From Streptosporangium lutulentum (GTDB lineage: Bacteria > Actinomycetota > Actinomycetes > Streptosporangiales > Streptosporangiaceae), in NCBI RefSeq assembly GCF_030811455.1, contig NZ_JAUSQU010000001.1, positions 6,200,001-6,264,000 of the forward strand: 64,000 nt of DNA, in the 5' to 3' direction. This document shows, piece after piece, positions 1 to 10,726 of the stretch (position 1 is the first letter of the stretch; the number at the start of each line of letters is the position of its first letter). Below the pieces are notes generated by a model, which saw only the letters and a list, made by a program, of their open reading frames with translations, was not told the DNA's origin and did not search any database. Both the position numbers and the translations under genes were made by a program.

Positions 1-1
1 C

Positions 2-607
2 GGCCTCTCCCGCATGACGGTACGGCAGGCGGTCGACCACCTGGTCTCCGAGGGAAGGCTGCAACGCGTCGCGGGCAAGGGCACCTTCGTGGCCCGCCCC
101 AAGATAGAGATGGCCCTGCGGCTGACCTCCTTCAGCGACGAGATGCGCGCCCGGGGCATGGAGCCCGGCTCCCGCGACCTGGACCGCCGGGTGGTCAGGG
201 CCAGCGCGCACCTCGCCAGGGAACTCGGGATCCAGCCCGGAGACGAGGTGCACTTCATCGAACGGCTGCGGACCGCGGCCGACGAGCCCATGTGCATCGA
301 ACGGGCCCACATCCCCGTGTCCCTCGCGCCCGACCTCGACACCCACGATCTGACGGGCCGTTCCCTCTACGCCCTGCTGGAGACCCGCTACGGCCTGGTC
401 CTCGACGCGGGCGAGCTCACCATCGACGGCGGCGTCGCCGATCCCGGCGACGCCGACCTGCTGAAGCTGGCCCGCGGCGGAGCCGTGCTGCTGCTCCAGC
501 GACGTTCCTTCGCCGGAGGCGTCTGCGCGGAACTCGGGGTCTCCACCTACCGCGCCGACCGCTACCAGCTCCGTACGATTCTGGAGATACCGGCCCGCCG
601 CACCTGA
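2..607 (+). CDS. GntR/HutC-family transcriptional regulator with UTRA domain (5' end outside window)
   Basis: The frame is open to the left edge, so the true start lies upstream. The visible part begins in the recognition helix and wing of a GntR winged helix (GLSRMTVRQAVDHL, then GKGTFV), followed by a UTRA effector domain that fills the rest (HFIERLR, then CIERAHIP and the closing FAGGVCAELGVSTYRADRY). UTRA domains bind phosphorylated sugars or similar small ligands. Two PTS EIIC genes follow on the same strand 120 bases downstream, so a DasR-like role controlling amino-sugar or glucose uptake is a reasonable inference. I found no clear copy of the DasR operator (ACTGGTCTAGACCACT) upstream of the PTS genes. 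Family is sure; ligand is not. Confidence 0.9.
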   Translation, partial: GLSRMTVRQAVDHLVSEGRLQRVAGKGTFVARPKIEMALRLTSFSDEMRARGMEPGSRDLDRRVVRASAHLARELGIQPGDEVHFIERLRTAADEPMCIERAHIPVSLAPDLDTHDLTGRSLYALLETRYGLVLDAGELTIDGGVADPGDADLLKLARGGAVLLLQRRSFAGGVCAELGVSTYRADRYQLRTILEIPARRT

Positions 608-624
608 CCTCGCCCCACCCCTCT

Positions 625-691
625 CCTCCTTCGAAGGCACCGGACCTCCTTCGAAAGCACCGGACCCTCCCCGCCCACCGAAGGCACCTGA
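625..691. repeat. 20-bp tandem repeat with TTCGAA palindromes before the first EIIC gene
   Basis: Two 20-base units at 625-644 and 645-664 differ at one base. The first contains the perfect 10-base palindrome CCTTCGAAGG. A decayed third copy (ACCGAAGGCACCTGA) lies at 677-691. They sit between the regulator stop and the EIIC ribosome site, so they could be operator or leader sequence. Function unknown. Confidence 0.6.
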
Positions 692-726
692 CCTCCTCCC
701 TCCCCCACCCACTGGAGGAAAGTCCG

Positions 727-2070
727 ATGAGTCCCCTCTCAGCGGACGCGGGTCTTCCCGCCGCGTCCCCGTCCGGATCCGCCCTGATGGGCGTGCTCCA
801 GCGTCTGGGACGCTCCCTCATGCTGCCGATCGCGGTCCTGCCCGCCGCGGGCCTGCTGCTCCGGCTCGGCCAGGACGATCTCGTGGGCCGGACCGACAAC
901 GCCCTGCTCGACAATGTGGCCCACGTTCTCGGCACGGCGGGAGGCACGCTCTTCGACAACCTTCCCATCCTGTTCGCGATCGGGGTGGCCATCGGGTTCG
1001 CCCGCAAGGCCGACGGCTCCACGGCGCTCGCCGCGCTCGCCGGCTACCTGGTCTTCCACGCCGTCAGCATGACCATGTTCTTCAACCTGTTCGACGACAG
1101 ACTGAAGAAGTCGATCACCACGGAGGTGTTCGACAGGGCCCACCCGGGTGTCCCCGACGTGGTGCTCAACCTCGGGGCGCAGAATCCGACGCGGGTGCTC
1201 GGCGGCATCGTCATGGGTCTCGTCTCCGCGATGCTCTGGCAGCGGTTCTACCGCACCAAACTGCCGACCTGGCTGGCCTTCTTCAGCGGCCGCCGCCTCG
1301 TGCCGATCCTCACCGCCTTCGCCGGGCTGGTCCTCGGCGTGTTCTTCGGCTTCGTCTGGCCGATCCTCGGTGGCTGGCTCCGCGCCTTCGGCACCTGGCT
1401 CGCCGAGAACAGCGTCGCCGGCGCCGGAATCTACGGCATGGTCAACCGCGCGCTGCTCCCGCTGGGCCTGCACCACATCGTCAACAACGTGATCTGGACC
1501 CAGGTGCCCGAGTGCGTGGTCGACGGCAAGCAGCTCGCCGGCGACCTGGTCTGCTTCAACCACGGCGCCGTGGGCTACGGCGGTTTCGAGGCGGGCCTGT
1601 ACCCGGTCCTCATGTTCGGCCTGCCCGCCGCGGCGATCGCCATCTGGCGGGCCGCGCCTCCGCACCGCCGTACCGCGGTCGGCTCGATCATGATCTCCGC
1701 CGCGCTCACCGCCTTCCTCACCGGGATCACCGAGCCGATCGAGTTCGCCTTCATCTTCGTCGCCCCGGTCCTGTTCGTGGTCCACATCGTCCTGACCGGC
1801 GTCTCTCTCGCGATCGCCTCCGCCCTGGGCGCCAAGCTCGCCTTCAGCTTCTCCTCGGGGCTGATCGACCTCGTCCTGTACGGCACCGCCCCCAACGCCC
1901 GGGGCGTTCCGATCATCATCGTGATGGGCCTGATCTACGCGGTGATCTACTACGCCGGGTTCAGCTTCCTGATCCGGAAGCTGAACATCATGACCCCCGG
2001 CCGGGAGCCCGAGCCCGACGCCGAGTCCGGCGAGCCCGCCCCCACGACACCCGTCAAGCCCCCGGCCTGA
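727..2070 (+). CDS. PTS transporter subunit EIIC, glucose/N-acetylglucosamine family
   Basis: A 447-residue polytopic membrane permease of the glucose superfamily of the phosphotransferase system, which carries the sugar across the membrane while its partner EIIB phosphorylates it. Signature segments are LPIAVLPAAGLLL (33-45), FDNLPILFAIGVAIGF (76-91), GLHHIVNN (247-254) and GITEPIEF (333-340), the last being the conserved substrate-site motif. The frame stays open far upstream, but ATG 727 has a GGAGGA site 6-8 bases before it and matches where the family starts. There is no EIIB or EIIA domain, as in the split NagE/NagF systems of Streptomyces, and no EIIB gene in the window. Substrate specificity (GlcNAc, glucose or other) cannot be read from the sequence. 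Confidence 0.92.
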   Translation: MSPLSADAGLPAASPSGSALMGVLQRLGRSLMLPIAVLPAAGLLLRLGQDDLVGRTDNALLDNVAHVLGTAGGTLFDNLPILFAIGVAIGFARKADGSTALAALAGYLVFHAVSMTMFFNLFDDRLKKSITTEVFDRAHPGVPDVVLNLGAQNPTRVLGGIVMGLVSAMLWQRFYRTKLPTWLAFFSGRRLVPILTAFAGLVLGVFFGFVWPILGGWLRAFGTWLAENSVAGAGIYGMVNRALLPLGLHHIVNNVIWTQVPECVVDGKQLAGDLVCFNHGAVGYGGFEAGLYPVLMFGLPAAAIAIWRAAPPHRRTAVGSIMISAALTAFLTGITEPIEFAFIFVAPVLFVVHIVLTGVSLAIASALGAKLAFSFSSGLIDLVLYGTAPNARGVPIIIVMGLIYAVIYYAGFSFLIRKLNIMTPGREPEPDAESGEPAPTTPVKPPA

Positions 2071-2227
2071 GCCACCCGCCGTCGCCCTCGTGACGGCCGT
2101 GACCCGAATGTCTCGTACGGTTCGCACCCGCCCGCCGCCCCGCCGCCCCGTGTCCTTGTGCGGCCGTCACGCCGGGTGATAGACACCATCCACCCCCCGC
2201 GTCTGGCGGCTACGTGGGGGTCCCGAG

Positions 2228-3643
2228 ATGAGCACGACAGCGGCAGGACGCGGCCCGTCCGCGTGGTCGCGGGTCTTCGGGGTGCTCCAGCGCGTCGGGC
2301 GCTCCCTGATGATGCCGATCGCGGTGCTGCCCGCCGCCGGGCTCCTGCTCAGACTGGGCCAGGAGGACCTGCTCGGCCGGACGGGCGACCCCTTCCTCGA
2401 CCAGGTGGCGAGCGTCTTCGCCGCCGCGGGCGGCGCCCTGTTCGACAACCTGCCGCTGCTGTTCGCGATCGGCGTCGCGATCGGGTTCGCCCGCAGGTCC
2501 GACGGCTCCACCGCGCTCGCCGCGCTGGTCGGCTACCTGGTCTTCGACCGGGTGGCCAGGACCCTGTTCTTCACCGCCCCGGCCGGATCGGCGGTCTACC
2601 GGAAGGTCGCGCTGACCGTCGTCGGCCCCGGCGGGCACCCCGTTCCCCACCTCGACCTCGGCACGCAGAACCCCACGGGGGTCCTGGGGGGCATCGTCAT
2701 CGGCCTCGTCGCCGCCCTGCTATGGGAGCGCTACCACCGGATCAGGCTTCCCTCCTGGCTCGCCTTCTTCGGCGGCCGCAGGTTCGTCCCGATCGTCACC
2801 GCCGTCGTCGCGCTGCTCCTCGGCGTGGTCCTCGGGCTGGTCTGGCGGCCGATCGGAGACTGGCTGGTCACGGTGGGCGACTGGCTCTCCCTCCACGGCA
2901 CCGTGGGCGCCGGCGTCTACGGCATGGCCAACCGCCTGCTCATCCCGATCGGCCTGCACCACTTTTTGAACACCATCGTCTGGTTCACCCTCCCGGGGTG
3001 CAGGGCCGGTGCCGACGGTGCCATCAGGGACGCCGCGGGCGACCTGAACTGCTACTTCGCGGGCCAGGACGGCGCCGGCGTCTTCATGACCGGCTTCTTC
3101 CCCGTGATGATGTTCGGCCTGCTCGGCGCCGCCGTCGCGATATGGCGGGCCGCCCCGCCGCACAGGCGCGCGGCCGTCGGCGGCCTCATGCTCTCGGCCG
3201 GTCTCACCTCCTTCGTCACCGGCATCACCGAGCCGATCGAGTTCGCCTTCATCTTCGTGGCGCCCGTGCTGCTGGCGGTGCACGCCCTGCTCACCGGGCT
3301 GTCGATGGCGCTGATGGCGGAGTTGGGGGCCCGGCTGGGGTTCACCTTCTCCGGGGGTGCCGTCGACCTGCTGCTCAACGCGGGCAAGTCCAACACCCAC
3401 GGACTCGGTCTGATCATCGGCTTCGGGCTGGTCTACCTCGTCGTCTACTACCTGGTGTTCGCGATCCTGATCAGGAAGCTGAACCTGGCCACCCCCGGCC
3501 GCGAGCCCGAGGAGACCGACGCCCCCGCACCGCCCACCGGCCCGCGGGAGCGAGCCGGGCAGGCGGGGAAAGCCGGGCAGGCGGGGAAACCGTCCGGGGC
3601 CCGGCCGGAGAACGACCCGGACTCCGGGCCGCCCGGCTCCTGA
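2228..3643 (+). CDS. PTS transporter subunit EIIC, tandem paralogue
   Basis: A second EIIC of 471 residues, closely similar to the one just upstream along its whole length: LPIAVLPAAGLLLRLGQ (33-49), FDNLPLLFAIGVAIGF (72-87), GLHHFLNT (242-249), GITEPIEF (332-339) and the ending ILIRKLNLATPGREPE. It must have arisen by tandem duplication. It differs in the loop after GLHH and in a longer, charged C-terminal tail that contains a short Ala-Gly-Gln-Lys repeat (near 3555-3590). Like its neighbour it has no phosphoryl-carrying domain. The 157-base gap to the first gene contains an inverted repeat (GTGACGGCC at 2091, GGCCGTCAC at 2162), so it may have its own promoter or an attenuator. Paired permeases probably differ in sugar range; this is inference. 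Confidence 0.92.
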   Translation: MSTTAAGRGPSAWSRVFGVLQRVGRSLMMPIAVLPAAGLLLRLGQEDLLGRTGDPFLDQVASVFAAAGGALFDNLPLLFAIGVAIGFARRSDGSTALAALVGYLVFDRVARTLFFTAPAGSAVYRKVALTVVGPGGHPVPHLDLGTQNPTGVLGGIVIGLVAALLWERYHRIRLPSWLAFFGGRRFVPIVTAVVALLLGVVLGLVWRPIGDWLVTVGDWLSLHGTVGAGVYGMANRLLIPIGLHHFLNTIVWFTLPGCRAGADGAIRDAAGDLNCYFAGQDGAGVFMTGFFPVMMFGLLGAAVAIWRAAPPHRRAAVGGLMLSAGLTSFVTGITEPIEFAFIFVAPVLLAVHALLTGLSMALMAELGARLGFTFSGGAVDLLLNAGKSNTHGLGLIIGFGLVYLVVYYLVFAILIRKLNLATPGREPEETDAPAPPTGPRERAGQAGKAGQAGKPSGARPENDPDSGPPGS

Positions 3644-3849
3644 GCGACGTTTCGGCCGTCCGCCGGAGATCACATCTCAGACCGGAACCCGTTTCCCTCC
3701 GGACGCGAACCGCTCCAACCCGAGGTCACCTTCTCCACCCAACCGGGCGAAACGACCGGGAATCCGAGGAAGTTGGCGGGCGACGTATCTGGACAGGGGA
3801 CCGGAAACTCCTAGAAGTGTCAATTTCGCCGACCACAACAGGAGTTGCC

Positions 3850-4380
3850 ATGCCATCCTCTCCACGGCCGGTACCGCTCCCCCGGATCGCGCCGTTCCCC
3901 TCCGCCGAGCCGCCCTACGACGACGAGCGACCGGCCAGAGACATTCCGGCCGCCCCGCCCTATATCCAGGGGACCCTCGCGCTCGCCCTCGAACCCGAGC
4001 CGAGCGAGCCGCAGGGCCGGCGGCCGTTGATCTGGGGGCCGCCGGGCTCCGTCCCCGACGAGCGGCGGCTACGGGCCCTCGCGCAGGCCGTCGCCGAAGT
4101 TCTGTCCGGCAGGCGCCCGCCTTCGAGCGTCTCCTGCCATCTGACCACCCGAGCCCACGCCGAGCTGGTCCGGAGCGGGAAGATCATCAACTCCGTACGA
4201 CCGCTGCGGGCCGGCAGGCTCCACATCTCCCAGCCCGAGGACGGAGTGGTGGAGATGTGCGTCCTGGTGCACTCCGACGACCGCTCGCGGGTGCTGGCGC
4301 TGAGGTTGGAGCGCCGGGGGGTGCAGTGGCTGTGCACCGACGTCGAGACGACACCCGACCGCACACCGCACCGGGCCTGA
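3850..4380 (+). CDS. Rv3235-family protein (DUF6459-like)
   Basis: A 176-residue cytoplasmic protein with a Pro-rich first ~60 residues and a compact domain from about 75 to 170 (LRALAQAVAEVLSGRR, SVRPLRAGRLHISQPEDGVVEMCVLV, LALRLERRGVQWLCTDVE). This resembles the Rv3235 family that sits beside secA in many actinobacteria; function is unknown. ATG 3850 was chosen because GGAG lies 5 bases upstream and the frame upstream overlaps EIIC sequence. It converges on secA, with a tandem repeat and a hairpin between. No signal peptide or membrane segment is visible. Family assignment rests on position and on the WLCTDVE-type ending. Confidence 0.8.
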   Translation: MPSSPRPVPLPRIAPFPSAEPPYDDERPARDIPAAPPYIQGTLALALEPEPSEPQGRRPLIWGPPGSVPDERRLRALAQAVAEVLSGRRPPSSVSCHLTTRAHAELVRSGKIINSVRPLRAGRLHISQPEDGVVEMCVLVHSDDRSRVLALRLERRGVQWLCTDVETTPDRTPHRA

Positions 4381-4451
4381 CCCGGCCGCGCGCCGTACCG
4401 GGTCTGACCCGACCGTGCGCCACCCCGGGCCTGATCCGGCCACGTGCCGCA
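4371..4451. repeat. Three 27-bp imperfect tandem repeats
   Basis: Units at 4371-4397, 4398-4424 and 4425-4451 each start CCGGG and carry CTGA-CCGG-TGCC-type cores; copy 1 overlaps the stop codon of the Rv3235-like gene. A degenerate partial copy continues after 4452 and a further similar stretch lies near 4490-4510. They lie in the convergent gap before secA and code for nothing visible. Confidence 0.6.
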
Positions 4452-4545
4452 CCGGGATCGCACCGCGCCGGCCCTCGGGCCGAGTCGCCCCGGCCAGGTG
4501 CCGTACCGGACAGGCCGCCGGATGCAAGGCCCCGGGAAAGGCCGA

Positions 4546-4571
4546 AAGGCCCGCACGTCGTGCGGGCCCTT
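4546..4571 (-). terminator. Hairpin terminator downstream of secA
   Basis: An inverted repeat, GGCCCGCAC and GTGCGGGCC around a 3-base loop, begins 11 bases past the secA stop. The convergent position means it could end transcripts from both sides. There is no long T tract, as usual in GC-rich actinobacteria. Confidence 0.6.
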
Positions 4572-4581
4572 CGGTCGGTGA

Positions 4582-7407
<2,826 letters not shown>

Positions 7408-7661
7408 TTTAGGTAAAGCTCCTCGCAGGTCTTCCACGGCCGGACGGGCCCGGTTGAGGACGAGACATGGTTCTCCGCTGCCATCGTAGGCGGTTCCGCC
7501 ACCAGACACAGCCACCCTGAAAGACGCTCATGCCGTCCATAGAGTTCCTTGCCCTCTTCTTTGAGAGAGTACGGGCAGATTCATAGGGTATGTCTGCCTT
7601 ATCACACCCGCGATGAAATCGACACGCGGGCGCGTCGCGGTGCCGAGGAGGAGACGCCGTC

Positions 7662-7928
7662 GTGGCGGACGACACGCGTGACGACACACACCGGAACGGT
7701 CATGGAGGCAGCGCCTCGTCCTGGTTGGCGGTGACCGTGATCCTCCTGGGCTTCACCATCGGAGGGGTCGCCCTCTGCCTGGGCCCCAACTGGTTCCTGC
7801 TCTGGATGGGCGTGATCGTCTCCGCCCTGGGCGGAATCCTCCTCGTGGCCTTCCGGGTCTTCCACGACGTCGTCCTCGAAGCCCCCCGGGCGCCGCATGG
7901 CTCCCGGGAAAAAGGCATACTCCGCTAA
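7662..7928 (+). CDS. Small two-helix membrane protein, HGxxPAAW-like family
   Basis: An 88-residue protein with a short polar N-terminus (HRNGHGGSASSW) and two hydrophobic segments at about 22-42 and 46-67, then a basic tail. The NGHGGSASSWLAV start followed by a membrane hairpin resembles the actinobacterial HGxxPAAW family of small membrane proteins, whose function is unknown to me. GTG 7662 is preceded by GAGGAGGAG, 8-10 bases upstream. It is divergent from secA across a 254-base gap and ends in front of a hairpin. Gene reality is well supported; family is likely, function unassigned. Confidence 0.8.
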   Translation: MADDTRDDTHRNGHGGSASSWLAVTVILLGFTIGGVALCLGPNWFLLWMGVIVSALGGILLVAFRVFHDVVLEAPRAPHGSREKGILR

Positions 7929-7956
7929 CCCTCATCCGGACAGCCGGAACCCGCTC

Positions 7957-7991
7957 CGGCACACCGGCATAGCGCTTTCGTCGGTGTGCCG
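7957..7991 (+). terminator. Hairpin terminator after the small membrane protein gene
   Basis: Perfect 10-bp stem CGGCACACCG / CGGTGTGCCG with a 15-base loop, 29 bases after the stop codon. Confidence 0.6.
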
Positions 7992-8039
7992 CGTTAGCCT
8001 CGGCGTCATGCAGATGTTCTGTTTCCCCCTGAGGCTGCC

Positions 8040-9221
8040 ATGACGCTCGCCCTCTCCGCCGACGAGGCCCGCCGCATCGTCCTGCGCGCCCAGGGGTTCC
8101 TGGGCGCCGAGGCCCGCCGAGGCGGCTCGCCCGGGATCCTGCGCCGCCTGGGCGCCGTCCAGCTCGACACGATCTCCGTCCTGGCCCGCTCCCACGAGCT
8201 CGTCGCGTACGCCCGCCTCGGCGCCGTCGGCAGGGAGAAAGTCGAGCGAACATACTGGGACGACCCGGCCAACGCCTTCGAATACTGGTGTCACGCCGCC
8301 TGCATCCTGCCGATCGACGACTGGCCCCTGTACGCCTTCAGACGCAGGAGTTTCCGCGCCAGGAAATATCGCTGGCACGAACTGCCCGACAGCGTCGACA
8401 AGGTGCTGAACCAGGTCCGCGAGAGCGGCCCCATCACCACCGCCGACCTCGGCGGCGCCAAGAAGGGCGGCCTCTGGTGGGACTGGTCCGACGCGAAGAT
8501 CGCCATCGAGTGGCTGCTGGACACCGGCGACGTCGTCTGCACCCGCCGCGTCGGCTGGCGCCGTGTCTACGATCTGGCCGAGCGCGCGGTCCCCGGGCAC
8601 CTCCTGGCCGAAGAACTCTCCGACGCCGAGTGCGTCGTCCGCCTCGCCCGGATCGCCGGACGTGCCCTCGGCGTGGCCACCCGCGCCGACCTCGTCGACT
8701 TCCTCCGGCTGAGGGCCCCCCACGCTCTCCTGCTCGACCGGTGCCTGCTGGAGGGCGCGGCCGGGCTCGTCCCCGTCCAGGTCGCCGGGTGGCCCGACCG
8801 CGGGGCCACCGCCTGGGCCGACCCCTCCGCGCTGGAAACCGAGCCCCGGGGCCGTCATCGCACGACCCTGCTCTCCCCGTTCGACTCCCTGGTCTGGGAC
8901 CGCGCCCGCACCGCCCGCGTGTTCGGGTTCAACCACCGCCTTGAGGCGTACGTCCCCAAGGCGAAACGCGTCCACGGCTACTTCACCATGCCGGTCCTGG
9001 CCGGAGGCCGGCTGATCGGCAGGGTCGATCCGGCTCGCGAGGGCTCCACCCTGGTCGCCCGCCAGGTCAGCCTTGAGGCCGGCGTCAACCGGCGCAAGGG
9101 TGCCGAGTCACTGGCCGACGCCCTCTGGGAGGCCGCCGGGTGGGTCGGCTGTGACGCCGTCCGCGTCGAGCGGGTGGACCCCGACCTGTCGGTGCCGCTG
9201 CACGACGCTCTGGCCCGCTGA
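8040..9221 (+). CDS. YcaQ/AlkZ-type DNA glycosylase family protein (HTH_42)
   Basis: A 393-residue protein made of winged-helix repeats, matching the family that includes AlkZ (azinomycin-adduct repair) and E. coli YcaQ/AlkX (interstrand-crosslink unhooking). The N-terminal segment GAVQLDTISVLARSHELV contains QLD at 41-43, the QxD catalytic motif typical of the YcaQ subgroup rather than the QxQ of AlkZ. Later segments fit the fold: FEYWCHAACILPIDDWPLY, GLWWDWSDAKIAIEWLLDTGDVVCTRR and LLSPFDSLVWDR. ATG 8040 is the natural start, though no strong ribosome site is visible. It is a single gene followed by a strong bidirectional hairpin. A role in excising bulky or crosslinked bases is inferred from the family. 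Confidence 0.88.
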   Translation: MTLALSADEARRIVLRAQGFLGAEARRGGSPGILRRLGAVQLDTISVLARSHELVAYARLGAVGREKVERTYWDDPANAFEYWCHAACILPIDDWPLYAFRRRSFRARKYRWHELPDSVDKVLNQVRESGPITTADLGGAKKGGLWWDWSDAKIAIEWLLDTGDVVCTRRVGWRRVYDLAERAVPGHLLAEELSDAECVVRLARIAGRALGVATRADLVDFLRLRAPHALLLDRCLLEGAAGLVPVQVAGWPDRGATAWADPSALETEPRGRHRTTLLSPFDSLVWDRARTARVFGFNHRLEAYVPKAKRVHGYFTMPVLAGGRLIGRVDPAREGSTLVARQVSLEAGVNRRKGAESLADALWEAAGWVGCDAVRVERVDPDLSVPLHDALAR

Positions 9222-9229
9222 TCCCGGGC

Positions 9230-9265
9230 CCCGGGTGCGGTGGCCGGGAGGGCCACCGCACCGGG
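9230..9265. terminator. Bidirectional terminator between convergent genes
   Basis: Stem of about 12-15 bp, GGTGCGGTGGCC pairing with GGCCACCGCACC around a 5-base loop, placed between the ends of the YcaQ-like gene and the response-regulator gene. It can serve both strands. Confidence 0.75.
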
Positions 9266-9269
9266 CCGG

Positions 9270-9974
9270 TCAGGTGATCTCGAGCATTCGCTCGCGGACC
9301 GCGTAGACGACCGCTTCCATCCGGGAGTGGAGCTGAAGCTTGTCCAGGATGTTGCGGACGTGGTTCTTCACGGTGTTCTCGGAGATGAACAACTGCTTGG
9401 CGATCTCGCGGTTGTTCATTCCCTTGGCAACCAGGCGGAGCACCTCCATCTCCCGCTCGGTCAAGCGGGGGACGGGAAGTTGCGGAGGCCTCTCGGCCTC
9501 CTTGCGACTCATGTTCGCGAACTCGGTGATGAGTTTGGCGGCCATCGCCGGGTTGATCAGCGACTGTCCTTCGTGAACACCGCGCACCGCCTGGGGGACC
9601 TCGTCGAGCTGAACGTTCTTCAGCAGGTAGCCGGTGGCACCCGCCTTGATCGCCTCGAAGAGGTCTTCCTCCTCGTCGCTCACCGTCAGCATTATGATCC
9701 GCGTGCTCGGCACCGAGGCCTTGATCTCGCGTGTGGCCTCGATACCGCTCCTGCGGGGCATCCGGACGTCCATGAGCATGACATCGGGGGTGAGGCGGTC
9801 GGCGAGCTCGACCGCTTCCTGACCGTCGCTCGCCTCGCCGACCACCTCGATGTCCGCCTCCGCCGCCAGCGCCATTTCCAGACTGCGGCGGATCAACGCA
9901 TGATCGTCAACGATCAGTACGCGAATGGGGTCACCGCGTCCGGTGGAGCCGGTTGCATCGTCGGGTTCCGTCAC
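9270..9974 (-). CDS. Orphan NarL/FixJ-type response regulator
   Basis: A 234-residue two-domain regulator: receiver domain with acidic pocket VDDH, phospho-acceptor D69 (MLMDVRMP) and K at the usual site (YLLKNV), then a LuxR helix-turn-helix (LTEREMEVLRLVAKG through FISENTVKNHVRNIL). No histidine kinase gene is adjacent, so it is an orphan, as in the matching Streptomyces locus (SCO3008, from memory). The GTG start at 9974 has AGGAGGAG close upstream. It lies 95 bases downstream of hpf on the same strand, with an imperfect hairpin between (arms 10009-10014 and 10026-10031), so it may be partly co-transcribed with hpf. Confidence 0.93.
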   Translation of the reverse strand: MTEPDDATGSTGRGDPIRVLIVDDHALIRRSLEMALAAEADIEVVGEASDGQEAVELADRLTPDVMLMDVRMPRRSGIEATREIKASVPSTRIIMLTVSDEEEDLFEAIKAGATGYLLKNVQLDEVPQAVRGVHEGQSLINPAMAAKLITEFANMSRKEAERPPQLPVPRLTEREMEVLRLVAKGMNNREIAKQLFISENTVKNHVRNILDKLQLHSRMEAVVYAVRERMLEIT

Positions 9975-10069
9975 GCCTCCTCCTCGGGGGGCCAGAGCCG
10001 GTGGACCGCCATGATTACACGGGTTTCATGGTCCGCGGGTTGGTCGGAGAGGATCTACGAACGTTTCCG

Positions 10070-10726
10070 TCAAGGTTCGACGAGTCGCAATACGCCGTAG
10101 TTATAGCCTTGTCGTAGATATACGACACTTGGCTGTCCGCTCTCCTTGTCACGGAACAAGTAGAAGTCGTGCCCGACGAGTTCCATCTCAAGGAGCGCCT
10201 GATCGATCGTGATCGGATCGGCTTCGTGGAACTTCTCCCTGATCATCAACGGCCCGTCGCCGTCCATCTGGATCGGGATGATCGTCTTGTCGACCGGGAG
10301 GTCCGTGTCGACCTCCGAATCCGCCTGGGACGCGGTGCGGGGCAGAGGGGCAGAGGCCTCGAAGGACTCCGCCAGCGCGGTGGCCGTCAGTTCGGCGACC
10401 GACGGGGGGCAGTGGTTGCCGTGATGGACCTTCCGCCGGTCGGCGAGGCGGCGGAGCCGGCCCTCCAGCTTTCCGAGCGCTATGTCAAGGGCCGCGAAAC
10501 GATCGTCGGCCGAGGCTTCCGCCCGCACGGCGGGCCCTCGTGAGTGGATGGTGAGTTCGACCCGTTCGCGCTGGTCGACGATGCGCGGATTGCTTTCCTT
10601 GGATACCTCCACGTCAACGCGAATGAGCTTATGGTCCAAACGCTCGATCCTGGCCAGCTTGGTGTTCACGTGGTCTCGGAATCGGTCACTCACTCCGGTG
10701 TGCCGACCCTTGACGATGATCTCCAT
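10070..10726 (-). CDS. hpf: Long-form ribosome hibernation promoting factor
   Basis: A 218-residue protein that binds the 30S subunit and dimerises 70S ribosomes into inactive 100S particles in slow growth. The N-terminal HPF/RaiA domain covers about 1-105 (MEIIVKGRHTGVSDRFRDHV, RVDVEVSKE, RKVHHGNH); after a linker the C-terminal dimerisation domain covers about 155-218 (ITIDQALLEMELVGHDFYLF, SVVYLRQGYNYGVLRL). The frame is open to 11026, but ATG 10726 gives the family start and is preceded by AAGGGGGG. A 520-base non-coding stretch separates it from comF, so it almost surely has its own promoter and a long leader. Confidence 0.95.
   Translation of the reverse strand: MEIIVKGRHTGVSDRFRDHVNTKLARIERLDHKLIRVDVEVSKESNPRIVDQRERVELTIHSRGPAVRAEASADDRFAALDIALGKLEGRLRRLADRRKVHHGNHCPPSVAELTATALAESFEASAPLPRTASQADSEVDTDLPVDKTIIPIQMDGDGPLMIREKFHEADPITIDQALLEMELVGHDFYLFRDKESGQPSVVYLRQGYNYGVLRLVEP

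Noticed and set aside
9975-10069. Riboswitch or terminator between hpf and the response regulator
   Set aside because: Only a 6-bp CCATGA/TCATGG stem with an 11-base loop; too weak to call.
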